A DNA stretch of 49,586 nucleotides from Oscillospiraceae bacterium. Lineage in GTDB: Bacteria > Bacillota > Clostridia > Oscillospirales > Acutalibacteraceae. A program made the translations under genes and the position numbers. The notes below the pieces were generated by a model. That model saw only the letters and a list, made by a program, of their open reading frames with translations, had not been told where the DNA came from and did no database searches. Positions within the stretch are counted from its first letter, which is position 1. Every line of letters begins with the position of its first letter. This document shows, one piece after another, positions 1 through 6,855 of this stretch. The stretch covers positions 1 through 49,586 of the forward strand of contig JAISXG010000101.1 in the NCBI GenBank assembly GCA_031270605.1, read 5' to 3'.

Positions 1-44
1 GCTGCGTTCAGTCTTGCGGCGGCTGACTTAATCGTTCTCGCCAT
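1..44 (-). CDS. Terminase large subunit, N-terminal 14 codons only
   Basis: A leftward ATG at 44..42 opens a frame that runs off the window edge, reading MARTIKSAAARLNA. It overlaps the last 17 bases of the small terminase gene, and an AGGAG lies 11 bases upstream of the ATG. In head-packaging modules the large subunit (ATPase/nuclease) almost always follows the small subunit directly. The identification rests on position and translational coupling, since too little protein is visible to recognise a domain. Confidence 0.6.
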   Translation of the reverse strand, partial: MARTIKSAAARLNA

Positions 45-579
45 CGGAGAGGTCGCTCCTCCAGCCTTCCCGATCCCTTACCCGCCGCGCATATTCTTCG
101 GGATCGTATTTATAGCCGGCCAGCTCCTCGAGTGCTCTGTAAACCTCGGCCCGTATGATCTCGGACGCCTCAGCGGCAGACTCGGCGGCAACGACGTCCA
201 CGGCTAGCCGGCCGGGCAGCGCCATGAACGTCGAGCGGATCGTGAAAACGAGGTCGGTCATGACTGCCTCCACGTCCTCGCTGCGGTGCATCTTCCCCTC
301 GAGCTCTTTGAGTTGGAGGGCGGCCATGTCGGCCTTGCTGCGCTTGAGGTCTGCCTCGGCTTCCAGGCTACGCTTTTTGGTTTCTATGTTTTTTTTTGGT
401 TCATCTCTGCCGCTCGCCTCTTCTTTCAGATGCTGAATATACATTTGCACAGTAGTCTTTAAGTCAAACCGATAGGCATTGCCTTTTTTAGTAGCAACAA
501 TAACACCGTCTTGTACGAGTTGCTGTACCCGCCGAGATGAAAAACCACACCAATCAGCAACGGTGTTACTGTCCACCAT
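28..579 (-). CDS. Phage terminase small subunit, Nu1-like
   Basis: Predicted DNA-recognition subunit of the phage packaging motor. The first 45 residues form a winged-helix/MerR-like HTH with the Nu1-type signature VADWCGFSSRRVQQLVQDG, which in this family binds near the cos site. A charged helical linker (about residues 60-95) and a helical C-terminal part for contact with the large subunit follow. Length (183 aa) fits the Nu1 family. The start is uncertain: the strongest Shine-Dalgarno (GGAGGAGG, near 607-614) lies about 28 bases before the ATG at 579, and in this frame only rare codons such as ATT sit at good spacing from it. The large-subunit start overlaps its 3' end. Confidence 0.8.
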   Translation of the reverse strand: MVDSNTVADWCGFSSRRVQQLVQDGVIVATKKGNAYRFDLKTTVQMYIQHLKEEASGRDEPKKNIETKKRSLEAEADLKRSKADMAALQLKELEGKMHRSEDVEAVMTDLVFTIRSTFMALPGRLAVDVVAAESAAEASEIIRAEVYRALEELAGYKYDPEEYARRVRDREGWRSDLSDGEND

Positions 580-657
580 TTTGTCTTTCGTGACTGAAAT
601 GGCATTTCCTCCTCCCTTATTTTATTTTTAATTCTACAAACGAAACGAAATAGCTCG

Positions 658-705
658 AAAAAAAATTTCCAGCCTGCGCGCCGGACGGGCAACGTGGCGC
701 AGGCT
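658..705 (-). terminator. Hairpin plus T-run between tail-protein gene and terminase genes
   Basis: Read leftward, AGCCTGCGC (705-697) and GCGCAGGCT (679-671) form a perfect 9-bp stem. Five bases later there are eight T's (665-658). This resembles an intrinsic terminator placed before the terminase genes. It could instead be part of a packaging-site structure, because this is where cos sites of Nu1-type phages usually lie. Confidence 0.55.
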
Positions 706-789
706 TTCTGGGATCGCCGGAAGGACCCGCGAAGCGGCGGCGCGCATAGAAAATCCCCGCCATAGACGGGCTTGGTTGGCGTTTAGGCC

Positions 790-1419
790 TCATTTCTTGG
801 AAAGTTCTCGCTTGAGATGGCCCCTAAACCTCTCTCCGAGGTTCTTATCGATATCCTCTCGAATTTTCTGCGTAACCTGTTCATACTCAATCATCTGCGG
901 AACAGCCAATCTCTTGACCGCCTCGATTGGTTTACGTTCTTTGCCTACACGCTGGAAGGGTATTTCTTTACCTTTCCTAGTTGATCCCAGGAAGACTTTA
1001 GGACCAAGCGCTTCGCGCTGGCCTTTGAGCACCTCGGCAGTCACGGTATATGGTCTAGCCCTGCGAATCGTTTTGCCGTTTTCATCCTTGGTTGATTTGG
1101 GGCGTGTTGTCGGCCTCATCTTGAAGTGTGTCGGAGTGAGGGGCCTGCCCTGATATACAAGGGCCGCATTGTCCACTGTTGTCCCTGTCGCTTTGATGCT
1201 CACGATCTTTTTAGTTTTTTTCTTGGAGTTCGATATCTCTGTTTTATTTATTCCATATCGGGAGACCACAGCGGCACTTACCCATGCGGGCGCCCTGCTT
1301 TTAAAATCACTAACCGTCCTTTTGATAACTGTTTGCGATTGAGCATCCATCTTGTCGAGTTGCTTCTTTAGGTCTTTCAGGCCCTTCACTGCGATGTCTA
1401 TACTGCCTGATCCTTTCAT
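790..1419 (-). CDS. Phage minor tail / head-tail joining protein, gpZ or HK97 gp10-like
   Basis: A 209-residue basic protein. The N-terminus (ISIAVKGLKDL-type start, residues 4-25) followed by a Lys/Arg-rich body and a C-terminal amphipathic helix resembles prophage minor tail protein Z / gp10-like proteins that help complete or join tails. The ATG at 1419 has AGGAGG nine bases upstream. Such genes normally sit after the head genes, but here it lies upstream of the terminase pair, separated from the early operon by the oppositely oriented hicAB. Family assignment is by overall pattern, with no catalytic motif to confirm it. Confidence 0.55.
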   Translation of the reverse strand: MKGSGSIDIAVKGLKDLKKQLDKMDAQSQTVIKRTVSDFKSRAPAWVSAAVVSRYGINKTEISNSKKKTKKIVSIKATGTTVDNAALVYQGRPLTPTHFKMRPTTRPKSTKDENGKTIRRARPYTVTAEVLKGQREALGPKVFLGSTRKGKEIPFQRVGKERKPIEAVKRLAVPQMIEYEQVTQKIREDIDKNLGERFRGHLKRELSKK

Positions 1420-1480
1420 GTGTTCACTGCCTCCTATTAAAAAAATTGTGTAATAAATGTGTATTATTTTTCAAAACCTA

Positions 1481-1509
1481 TTGACAAATACACAACGGTT
1501 GTGTATAAT
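1481..1509 (+). promoter_or_regulatory. hicAB promoter with palindromic operator
   Basis: TTGACA (1481-1486) and TATAAT (1504-1509) are separated by exactly 17 bases, a perfect sigma-A consensus. The spacer carries a perfect palindrome ATACACAACGGTTGTGTAT (1488-1506, 9-bp arms about one central base) that overlaps the -10 box. Related TTGTGTA/ATGTGTA half-sites occur at 1446-1464. HicB antitoxins with RHH domains repress their own operon, so this is the likely HicB operator (inference). Confidence 0.85.
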
Positions 1510-1532
1510 AGTGAATGTAAGGGGGACACGAT

Positions 1533-1706
1533 ATGAAAACGAAGGACCTTATAGCGCTTTTAGAAAGAAACGGGTGGAAGTTTAAGAGACACGGCGCAAA
1601 CCACGATATTTATGTAAAAGGCAAAGAACGCGAGAGTGTGGTGCGGCACCGGGAAACAGACGAAGATCTGGCGAAGGCAATCATCAAGCGGCGGGGGCTG
1701 AAATAA
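1533..1706 (+). CDS. hicA: HicA toxin, mRNA interferase
   Basis: A 57-residue protein. HicA toxins are dsRBD-fold mRNA interferases. The hallmark motif is present: LLERNGWKFKRHGANHDIY with the catalytic His in GANHDIY, then ending in KAIIKRRGLK. AGGGGG lies upstream of the ATG. It is read rightward, against the phage genes on either side, from its own consensus promoter, and hicB follows after 51 bases. Such cassettes are common addiction or anti-phage modules on prophages. Identification is firm from motif, length and partner. Confidence 0.93.
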   Translation: MKTKDLIALLERNGWKFKRHGANHDIYVKGKERESVVRHRETDEDLAKAIIKRRGLK

Positions 1707-1757
1707 GCCCCCTCCCGCAGCTAAATATAACCGAGTAATAAAGGAGGTACGTCTATC

Positions 1758-2156
1758 ATGAAAGCAGCTTATCCCATTGTAATGAGTAAAGGTAAAGATC
1801 ATATCATTGTGTTTGTGCCGGACTTTAACATCAATACGCAGGGCGTGGACTACGCGGACGCGATGGAAATGGCACGCGACGCAATCGGTCTTATGGGTAT
1901 TGATATGGAGGACGAAAAAGAGGTAATCCCATTACCTTCCGCGCTGGAGGATATCGTGAAAGAGCGAGAATCCGATGCGGTGACGTTGGTCGATGTGGAC
2001 TTTGCGGATTATCGGCGCAAAAACGATATGCGCACGGTACGGCGTAATGTGTCCTTGCCCTCTTGGCTGAACGCGGAAGCGGATAGGGCAGGGTTGAACG
2101 TATCGGCTCTACTGCAAACAGCGCTTAAACAAGAGCTGCGCATACAGGATCAGTAA
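1758..2156 (+). CDS. hicB: HicB antitoxin with C-terminal RHH domain
   Basis: A 132-residue antitoxin. Residues 1-65 form the partially degraded RNase H-like HicB fold (AYPIVMSKGKDHIIVFVPDF, then the DAMEMARDAIG helix) that binds HicA. Residues from about 90 (RRNVSLPSWLNAEADRAGLN) look like an Arc/MetJ ribbon-helix-helix that would bind the palindrome in the promoter. AAAGGAGG lies 10 bases before the ATG. It is co-transcribed with hicA and closed by the hairpin at 2181-2218. Confidence 0.93.
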   Translation: MKAAYPIVMSKGKDHIIVFVPDFNINTQGVDYADAMEMARDAIGLMGIDMEDEKEVIPLPSALEDIVKERESDAVTLVDVDFADYRRKNDMRTVRRNVSLPSWLNAEADRAGLNVSALLQTALKQELRIQDQ

Positions 2157-2180
2157 GCGCGGAATCCGGGGGCGGAAAAC

Positions 2181-2218
2181 CACCGGGCTCTTGCCAAATA
2201 CATGGCAAGAGCCCGGTG
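2181..2218. terminator. Perfect 16-bp hairpin after hicB
   Basis: CACCGGGCTCTTGCCA (2181-2196) is exactly complementary to TGGCAAGAGCCCGGTG (2203-2218) around a 6-base loop. The downstream T-run on the + strand is weak and interrupted, so termination is plausible rather than certain. The hairpin lies between the hicAB cassette (+) and the 3' end of the leftward regulator gene, so it could insulate both. Confidence 0.6.
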
Positions 2219-2327
2219 ATGCTTTGTTATTATGTCTTTTTAATATAACACATACAATTTCCTGTAGTTTTGCAATTACTCACGTTATTATCATAGCACA
2301 AAAAAACGGACACTTTCGGACACTCTT

Positions 2328-2768
2328 TCAATTCGGGTAATTAAATTTTTTTATAAGCTCATTTTTTGAGAACTGGCGAGCCAAATTATCAACGGCGTGA
2401 TTGCGAATTTTCTTACAGTGTGTTGCGCTGTAATGAACCCGCCTTGAAACTTGTACCCATCGAAATCCTCGTATGTAAAAATCGTAAAGTATGGTTTTTT
2501 GGAGTAGAGGTAATTTATTAAGCTCGCGTAATATTGCGTCTTTCAATTCGTAAAGCTGTTCACTTTCCTGTCGCAACTCATTCATTCTCAAAATTACGGC
2601 ATCAGGAACATTGAGAACAGTCATTTCTGTAGGGTTTGACGTTTTATACTTACTTTTCGGCATACAGTCAAGGGTTCCGCCGCCCGTTGTATAATAACGG
2701 TCCTCGTAATCCTGCAATAGTCTTTTGTTCATCAATATTTCGTCGTCTATATCTCCGCAAAACAACAA
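2328..2768 (-). CDS. Phage late transcription regulator, ArpU/DUF1492-like sigma-type HTH
   Basis: A 146-residue protein. A coiled-coil middle (about 55-90) leads to a sigma region 4-like HTH (LPLLQKTILYDFYIRGFRWVQVSRR, then a recognition helix). This is the layout of ArpU/RinA/DUF1492 regulators that switch on phage packaging and structural genes. Its position, last in the early block and just before the tail/terminase genes, fits that role. The start is uncertain: the frame opens upstream without ATG, the listed start is TTG, and an AGGGGGCGG further up suggests a possible ATT or ATA start. An internal ATG lies 12 codons in. Confidence 0.65.
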   Translation of the reverse strand: MLFCGDIDDEILMNKRLLQDYEDRYYTTGGGTLDCMPKSKYKTSNPTEMTVLNVPDAVILRMNELRQESEQLYELKDAILRELNKLPLLQKTILYDFYIRGFRWVQVSRRVHYSATHCKKIRNHAVDNLARQFSKNELIKKFNYPN

Positions 2769-2843
2769 TATCTTTTTAACAGTCTCCCTATCTATAATTA
2801 TCCGCCCCCTTTGTCGTTACCGTGAGTGTTTACGTTAGATTAC

Positions 2844-2978
2844 CTAAAAATAATAGTATTCCGCAATATCTTTCATTTCCACAAGCATATCCATAAGCAG
2901 TTCACCCGCAGCAACATACCGCGTCTTTTCGTCTTTTATGGAGTTTTCATATTTTGCAAAGTAGTCTTTGGCCTTCAT
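2844..2978 (-). CDS. Small phage protein, 44 aa
   Basis: The protein starts MKAKDYFAKYENSIKDEKTR and ends in a hydrophobic/aromatic helix (AEYYYF). GGAGGG sits seven bases before the ATG, inside the 3' end of the preceding gene, so translation is probably coupled. Similar short proteins opening with MKAKDY occur next to the late regulator in Clostridial prophages (memory of the family, not searched). Function unknown. Confidence 0.7.
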   Translation of the reverse strand: MKAKDYFAKYENSIKDEKTRYVAAGELLMDMLVEMKDIAEYYYF

Positions 2979-2981
2979 AAA

Positions 2982-3440
2982 TTAACCCTCCAGCATCGGC
3001 AGTATTGGCGGCATTGTCCCTGTCAAGTATGCCTGTTCAATCTGCGGCAGCATGAAATCGCTTACCGTGTGACCGTCTGGTAAAACGATGTTCGCCATAA
3101 ATTCATTTTCAAAAACGGAGATACCGCATTCGACAGCTTCGAGCTTCGCTTTGATCACCAGATTGAGCGCCCTCCACCGTTGCCGGCAGGCCTGCTCCCA
3201 GGCACCGTATTGACTGTTTTCCGTACGGTCCCGGCCTGTGGGGGTGTGTCGGAATTCGTCCAGTCGCGGAAGTGGTAGAAGAAATTTGATTTGTCGGCCG
3301 CTCATAGTAAATCCGATCATAGCCTGTCCTTGCGCCGACGCATAGGCGAAACCCTCAGCGCCGTAACGGATGAGCGTTTTTTCAATTTCCAAGCGTGACA
3401 GCTCGCTTGAAACGCTGGTATTTGATGCGTATTTTGGCAT
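2982..3440 (-). CDS. Conserved Firmicutes-phage protein of unknown function
   Basis: A 152-residue protein with the pattern of a widespread phage family: an early SRLEIEKTLIRYGAEGFAY segment, then KFLLPLPRLDEF, a WEQACRQRWRALNLVIKAKL helix and a C-terminal PQIEQAYLTGTMPPILP tail. Homologs are found between recombination genes and the late regulator in Clostridial and Lactobacillales phages. No enzymatic motif was seen. The ATG at 3440 has AAAGGATGA upstream in a segment that is nearly repeated at 6755-6796. Confidence 0.75.
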   Translation of the reverse strand: MPKYASNTSVSSELSRLEIEKTLIRYGAEGFAYASAQGQAMIGFTMSGRQIKFLLPLPRLDEFRHTPTGRDRTENSQYGAWEQACRQRWRALNLVIKAKLEAVECGISVFENEFMANIVLPDGHTVSDFMLPQIEQAYLTGTMPPILPMLEG

Positions 3441-3511
3441 TATGTATCATCCTTTCTTTCTCTGCCCGCCACAACAAGCGAGTAATTCAATTTCAATGCT
3501 ATTGCCCTCAT
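3440..3511 (-). pseudogene. Remnant of a tiny membrane peptide gene (23 codons)
   Basis: The frame begins MRAIALKLNYSLVVAGRERK and stops at TAATG, overlapping the next gene by one base. Its last 13 codons match, in the same frame, the end of the 32-residue membrane peptide at 6757-6855 (SLVVA...RKDDT). The hydrophobic N-terminal part is lost here. It is probably a decayed copy that now serves mainly as ribosome-binding leader for the next gene. Confidence 0.4.
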
Positions 3512-3521
3512 CTTATGGGTT

Positions 3522-4049
3522 CTAATTTAAAAAACAAATTATTCCTATTTTATATTTCACCTTATGAGCCGTTAATTCTTTTTCGTTCATATACTTGTGC
3601 CCAAAGATACTTTTCATATCTCGCCAAACCGCATATGGTACAAAATAGAATGACGAAAAACCCATAGATACCAAAACATAAGTAGCAGCGTTGAGCTTGA
3701 AGTGCAATTCAAGGGATTTTACTTGTTCGTCTGTCAATACATTTTGTTTTATACGATCGCTATCTGTATGTTTTGCTTCAAAAACTATCGCCCGGCCACC
3801 GCATAACGTACCTTTGAAATCAGGCTGGGCCTGTTTTACGAAACAGGCTTTAAAATACCCGTTTTTATCCATTCCGCTCAAAGGCTTCATTTCTTCCGGC
3901 GTCTTTTCTATGTGTGCCATGCCGCTCAATCTGTAATGTTCGCATGATGCTAATATAAGCGACTCAAAATATTCACCATTTCTCTTTGATTGTGCACCCC
4001 GAATTTGATTTTTTGGGTTTGGTTGTTTATAATTTTGAATTTGGATCAA
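3522..4049 (-). CDS. RecU-like Holliday junction resolvase
   Basis: A 175-residue PD-(D/E)XK-type nuclease of the RecU family. The core QPDFKGTLCGGRAIVFEAKH contains the acidic/Lys active-site residues (D in PDF, E and K in FEAKH). The preceding RNGEYFESLI helix and the C-terminal YFVPYAVW strand also match. It would resolve recombination intermediates during phage replication. The start is not ATG: TTG at 4049 overlaps the upstream stop (AGTTGA), and GGGAG lies directly before it, so an ATT two codons later is an alternative. Confidence 0.8.
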   Translation of the reverse strand: MIQIQNYKQPNPKNQIRGAQSKRNGEYFESLILASCEHYRLSGMAHIEKTPEEMKPLSGMDKNGYFKACFVKQAQPDFKGTLCGGRAIVFEAKHTDSDRIKQNVLTDEQVKSLELHFKLNAATYVLVSMGFSSFYFVPYAVWRDMKSIFGHKYMNEKELTAHKVKYKIGIICFLN

Positions 4050-4435
4050 CTCCCTATCTTGATTCTATAGCACATAAGTCGCCTCTGCTTTATATTCCAC
4101 TCAATATTTATCCTTTGCCAATAGCCGACAGCAAACGGAATTCCAGCCCAACGCCCTTTCTGTTCACACTTTACGATTGCCCATATGTTTGCCTCTGCTA
4201 TCCAAACCGGTTCCCCGTCCATCCCCCGAATCTCGTCCAGCGTCAACGGCTCGTTTGCGGGCTGGGCGCGGCGGTTCCATGCAGCACGGGCGGCGTGTTC
4301 GTCATTTTCTAAATTGGTCCCGCCAATTGTGCGCGCACTACACTTTTTACACTTTACCAGCCAACCGGGGCCGCTCATCCATTTTGCTTCCGCCGTTCCG
4401 CCGCAAAACGGGCAGGGTTTCAATTTTTTATCCAT
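4046..4435 (-). CDS. Lar-like zinc-ribbon protein
   Basis: A 129-residue protein. The N-terminal KPCPFCGG...VKCKKC zinc ribbon followed by ARAAWNRRA is the signature of the Lar restriction-alleviation family common in phages. Residues from about 65 (LTLDEIRGMDGEPVW...) form a second conserved phage module typically found fused to it. Lar modulates host type I restriction in the Rac prophage; for this branch the role is only inferred. The ATG has GGAGG in the upstream gene's 3' end. Confidence 0.72.
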   Translation of the reverse strand: MDKKLKPCPFCGGTAEAKWMSGPGWLVKCKKCSARTIGGTNLENDEHAARAAWNRRAQPANEPLTLDEIRGMDGEPVWIAEANIWAIVKCEQKGRWAGIPFAVGYWQRINIEWNIKQRRLMCYRIKIGS

Positions 4436-4440
4436 TCTGT

Positions 4441-4608
4441 TCAGCCTCCAAACTTCACTTTGATTTCCTCAAGCGTCAACTCTCTGCCAGTGGTCTTTTG
4501 ATACTGCTCAAGACGATTCCTCCTGTTTTTTGACAGGCTGTCAATGTAGATAGAACGCTCAACCGCCATGCGCGCCCTTTCTCTTTGCTCTGGGGTTCTA
4601 TTATCCAT
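4441..4608 (-). CDS. Small basic phage protein, 55 aa
   Basis: A highly charged, probably helical protein starting MDNRTPEQRERARMAVERSI and ending TLEEIKVKFGG. The ATG at 4608 was preferred over longer in-frame starts because GGAGG lies nine bases upstream and the upstream gene stops at 4601 (8-base overlap). No motif recognised; function unknown. Confidence 0.65.
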   Translation of the reverse strand: MDNRTPEQRERARMAVERSIYIDSLSKNRRNRLEQYQKTTGRELTLEEIKVKFGG

Positions 4609-4909
4609 CCTGCTTAACCTCCAATCTGCGGCCGCAACTCGGGCAAAATTTAGGTTCGCATGGTTGGAATGCTGGATGTCCATTTGTGGATATCTGATAA
4701 AGCGCGGCAAGTGCTCCACAATCATCGCACCCCTTCTCCCGCTCCCGCTCTGCCTGCTCGCGGAGGCGACTTGCATCACCAAGAGCGCGATATTGTTCTA
4801 ATTCTTCAATCAGGGCATACAGACCGCCCAGCGTTTTAGCGTGTTCAGCGTTCGGGTACGCCGCCATTTGCGCTTGAAAAATGATTTCTTTTGCTTTGTT
4901 GGTAGTCAC
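4601..4909 (-). CDS. Small phage protein with two Cys pairs, 102 aa
   Basis: Helical N-terminus (residues 1-60), then CDDC and a C-terminal FCPSCGRRLE that can form a zinc ribbon. It overlaps both neighbours by a few bases, as expected in a tightly coupled early operon. It belongs to the run of Cys-rich small proteins typical of Clostridial prophage early regions. Function unknown. Confidence 0.65.
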   Translation of the reverse strand: MTTNKAKEIIFQAQMAAYPNAEHAKTLGGLYALIEELEQYRALGDASRLREQAEREREKGCDDCGALAALYQISTNGHPAFQPCEPKFCPSCGRRLEVKQDG

Positions 4910-5175
4910 TTCGATTCTCCTTCCCCGGCCTGCGTGGCCTTAATTTTCTCGTTTGCGTATTGTTCTTTTGTTTTTCCAAAATGATCCGCTGCGCAAACGA
5001 CACATAAATACTCATCACAGTAATAGCATTTATAGGCATCTTTTAATAACATATTTTTACCACAAGCACATCTAACTCGCGCCATATGATAGCGTCTTTC
5101 TCCGCATGCAAAACATAGCGCTTGGCTTGTGCGGTCTATTTGCTCATACTGCTCCTGCGCCCATTCACTTGCCAT
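4906..5175 (-). CDS. Zinc-binding phage protein, 89 aa
   Basis: Cysteines are spaced CFACG, CACG, CYYC, CVVC (residues about 20-65) with a nearby His in AADHFG, a treble-clef or B-box-like arrangement that probably binds two zincs. The start is placed at ATG 5175 (MASEWAQ), which overlaps the upstream stop by 11 bases and has GGGGAAGG before it. A longer frame upstream is a shadow of the previous gene. Function unknown. Confidence 0.6.
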   Translation of the reverse strand: MASEWAQEQYEQIDRTSQALCFACGERRYHMARVRCACGKNMLLKDAYKCYYCDEYLCVVCAADHFGKTKEQYANEKIKATQAGEGESK

Positions 5176-5836
5176 CCTGTCCGCCTTCCCCGGCCTCCGG
5201 GCCGCGCCATGTAAAATGGCACTCGCCGTCATCGTCAAATTGTGATCCGTCCAACTCGCAACCCATGTCGTGGGGATTATATTTGCATACAGCGCAGGTG
5301 AGCGGAGAGCCTATATCCCCGGCTATAAGCTGCATATCCTCAACCGCCGCCTGCTCCCGGCGCTGGGATTCGGCGAGCTGCCGCTCAAGGTCTGTTTTTT
5401 GAAGAATTAGTTTTGTGATTGTATCGGTGTCCATAGGGTTATGTTTGCCCGCTATAATATGCTCTTGTATCATCGCATTAGCCTGAGAGGCAACAAGTTT
5501 CATCTCTAATTCATCCGCTCTGCTTGCATTCCAACTATTTGTGTCCTCTGCTGCTTCTGCTCTAATAATCGCTTCGGAAAGCTGTTCTTGCAGCTCCGAT
5601 TTTTCAGCTTGTAACTGCGTGATTGTATTTCCTGCCGCGCTATTCGCGTCTTGGGCGGCTCTGGCTACATCCTTCGCCGCTTGCACCTCTGCTTGGAGGG
5701 AGTCTATCAGGTCGGCGGCATTTCCGCATAAACCTAGACATTCTTCTTCTCCTTGCGGACAAGGGCAACTATGACAAGCAAATGCACTTTGGTCAGTACA
5801 ACACCTCAGTGCCTTTACAATCTCCTGTTCGGTCAT
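5165..5836 (-). CDS. Cys-rich coiled-coil phage protein, 223 aa
   Basis: N-terminal cysteine cluster (CC..., CHSCPCPQGEEECLGLCG, residues 12-38), a long coiled coil (about 40-175), and a C-terminal cysteine-bearing segment (CAVCKYN...CELDG...CHFTW, about 182-210). The same N-terminal pattern (ALRCC...C..CP) recurs in phage proteins of gut Clostridia. The ends may bind zinc and the coiled coil oligomerise. Function unknown. Translation overlaps the genes on both sides. Confidence 0.7.
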   Translation of the reverse strand: MTEQEIVKALRCCTDQSAFACHSCPCPQGEEECLGLCGNAADLIDSLQAEVQAAKDVARAAQDANSAAGNTITQLQAEKSELQEQLSEAIIRAEAAEDTNSWNASRADELEMKLVASQANAMIQEHIIAGKHNPMDTDTITKLILQKTDLERQLAESQRREQAAVEDMQLIAGDIGSPLTCAVCKYNPHDMGCELDGSQFDDDGECHFTWRGPEAGEGGQDGK

Positions 5837-6117
5837 TTATTTTGCTCCTTTCTGTTTAACGCTTCTTTGGCATATTTTATCTGGCTGTCAATAATACTCT
5901 TGATGTAGGCGATTCGCGAATCGTCTAATATGCACGGCAGCACCACCATCCGCCCCGCATCCACCGCCTGCTGGGTTTTCAGCGCAGTGAGAGCGGTTTC
6001 GGCGTGTTGTTTTACCTCTGCACAATCTTCTTGCAGTTCAGAATCAAAAGAAGACTCTATGTCATAAACCCTAATCAATCCTTCAAAATAATCGATTGCC
6101 TGCTCTGTTTTGGTCAT
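5833..6117 (-). CDS. Small phage protein, 94 aa
   Basis: An acidic helical protein starting MTKTEQAIDYFEGLI, with a conserved-looking VKQHAETALTALKTQQAVDAGR segment in the middle. It overlaps the upstream gene by four bases and the downstream gene by four bases (ATGA type). Function unknown. Confidence 0.6.
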   Translation of the reverse strand: MTKTEQAIDYFEGLIRVYDIESSFDSELQEDCAEVKQHAETALTALKTQQAVDAGRMVVLPCILDDSRIAYIKSIIDSQIKYAKEALNRKEQNK

Positions 6118-6392
6118 GTGGATGCCTCCTGTTTTTTATCATTTTCTGTAAAATCAGGGTGATTTTTAAATAACCACTCCACCACAACTTCACGCACGGT
6201 TTCCGCCCTACCTTCCCAACTCGTCAATGTCATGTTTTGCATAATATCATCCATCGCGGCGAGTAAACGCGCTCGATATGGTTCCGCTTGTTTTATACGG
6301 GCATCTATTCCTGCAAATATTTCTTCGGGTGGTCGGCTGTCACCCATTGGACCCTTGTAACGACTGCTATGTCTTACAATGCGGTTGCTCAT
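6114..6392 (-). CDS. Small phage protein, 92 aa
   Basis: A mostly helical protein (MSNRIVRHSSRYKG... to KNHPDFTENDKK) translated with four-base overlaps to both neighbours. No motif recognised. Supported by coupling and by lying in an unbroken run of leftward genes. Confidence 0.55.
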   Translation of the reverse strand: MSNRIVRHSSRYKGPMGDSRPPEEIFAGIDARIKQAEPYRARLLAAMDDIMQNMTLTSWEGRAETVREVVVEWLFKNHPDFTENDKKQEAST

Positions 6393-6757
6393 ATTCTTTT
6401 ACCCCCGTGCCGATACGGGCGGGTTTTGTTGTACTGGTGTTTTGTATTAATAATTGCATTCATATCAATACCCTCTTTCCCGCACCAGTCCAATATGCGG
6501 ATAACGCAATCGGCGAGTTCAACGGCGATACCTTCGGGTTTTACTACATCACAAGATTCACAATCACAAATACAATCTTCCGTTTTCTGTGTTTTGCAAT
6601 AAAGATTAGGGTTGCCGTCCCGATACTCCTCCAATGCCTCCGACAGCTCCGAATGGCACAGGGCTATGATTTCGGCAAAGCTGGGTTCCTCTTCCCACCA
6701 GCCTTTTTCTACTGCATTCTCGTGGATTTCTTTTGCGAGTTGGTTTATGTTTGTCAT
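6389..6757 (-). CDS. MazG-like nucleotide pyrophosphohydrolase
   Basis: A 122-residue member of the all-alpha NTP pyrophosphohydrolase superfamily. The EIIALCHSELSEALEEYR helix supplies the E-x(2)-E part of the metal site, and GIAVELADCVIRILDW gives the second (E-x(2)-D). A Cys-rich insertion (CICDCESCD, about 62-70) sits between them, as in several phage members. Such enzymes hydrolyse (d)NTPs to monophosphates. AAAGGATGA precedes the ATG. Confidence 0.75.
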   Translation of the reverse strand: MTNINQLAKEIHENAVEKGWWEEEPSFAEIIALCHSELSEALEEYRDGNPNLYCKTQKTEDCICDCESCDVVKPEGIAVELADCVIRILDWCGKEGIDMNAIINTKHQYNKTRPYRHGGKRI

Positions 6758-6855
6758 TATGTATCATCCTTTCTATTTGCTGCCACAACAAGCGAGCAAA
6801 CCAACGCGCCAGCCATCACGGCCAGCAGGTGGGTTATAATTAATAGGGTGGTCAT
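6757..6855 (-). CDS. Tiny single-span membrane peptide, 32 aa
   Basis: Starts MTTLLIITHLLAVMAGALVC, one hydrophobic span, and ends in a charged ANRKDDT tail. The ATG overlaps the stop of the upstream gene (GCGATGA) and the stop overlaps the next ATG (TAATG), so it is embedded in the operon by translational coupling. A decayed copy of its 3' half lies at 3440-3511. It could be a small inhibitor or membrane modulator; no function is known. Confidence 0.6.
   Translation of the reverse strand: MTTLLIITHLLAVMAGALVCSLVVAANRKDDT

Noticed and set aside
459-692. 77-codon leftward frame with a strong GGAGGAGG site (internal ATG at 605)
   Set aside because: It is out of frame with, and overlaps, the well-supported Nu1-like terminase gene; composition is unlike a protein. 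Its ribosome site more likely serves the terminase start.
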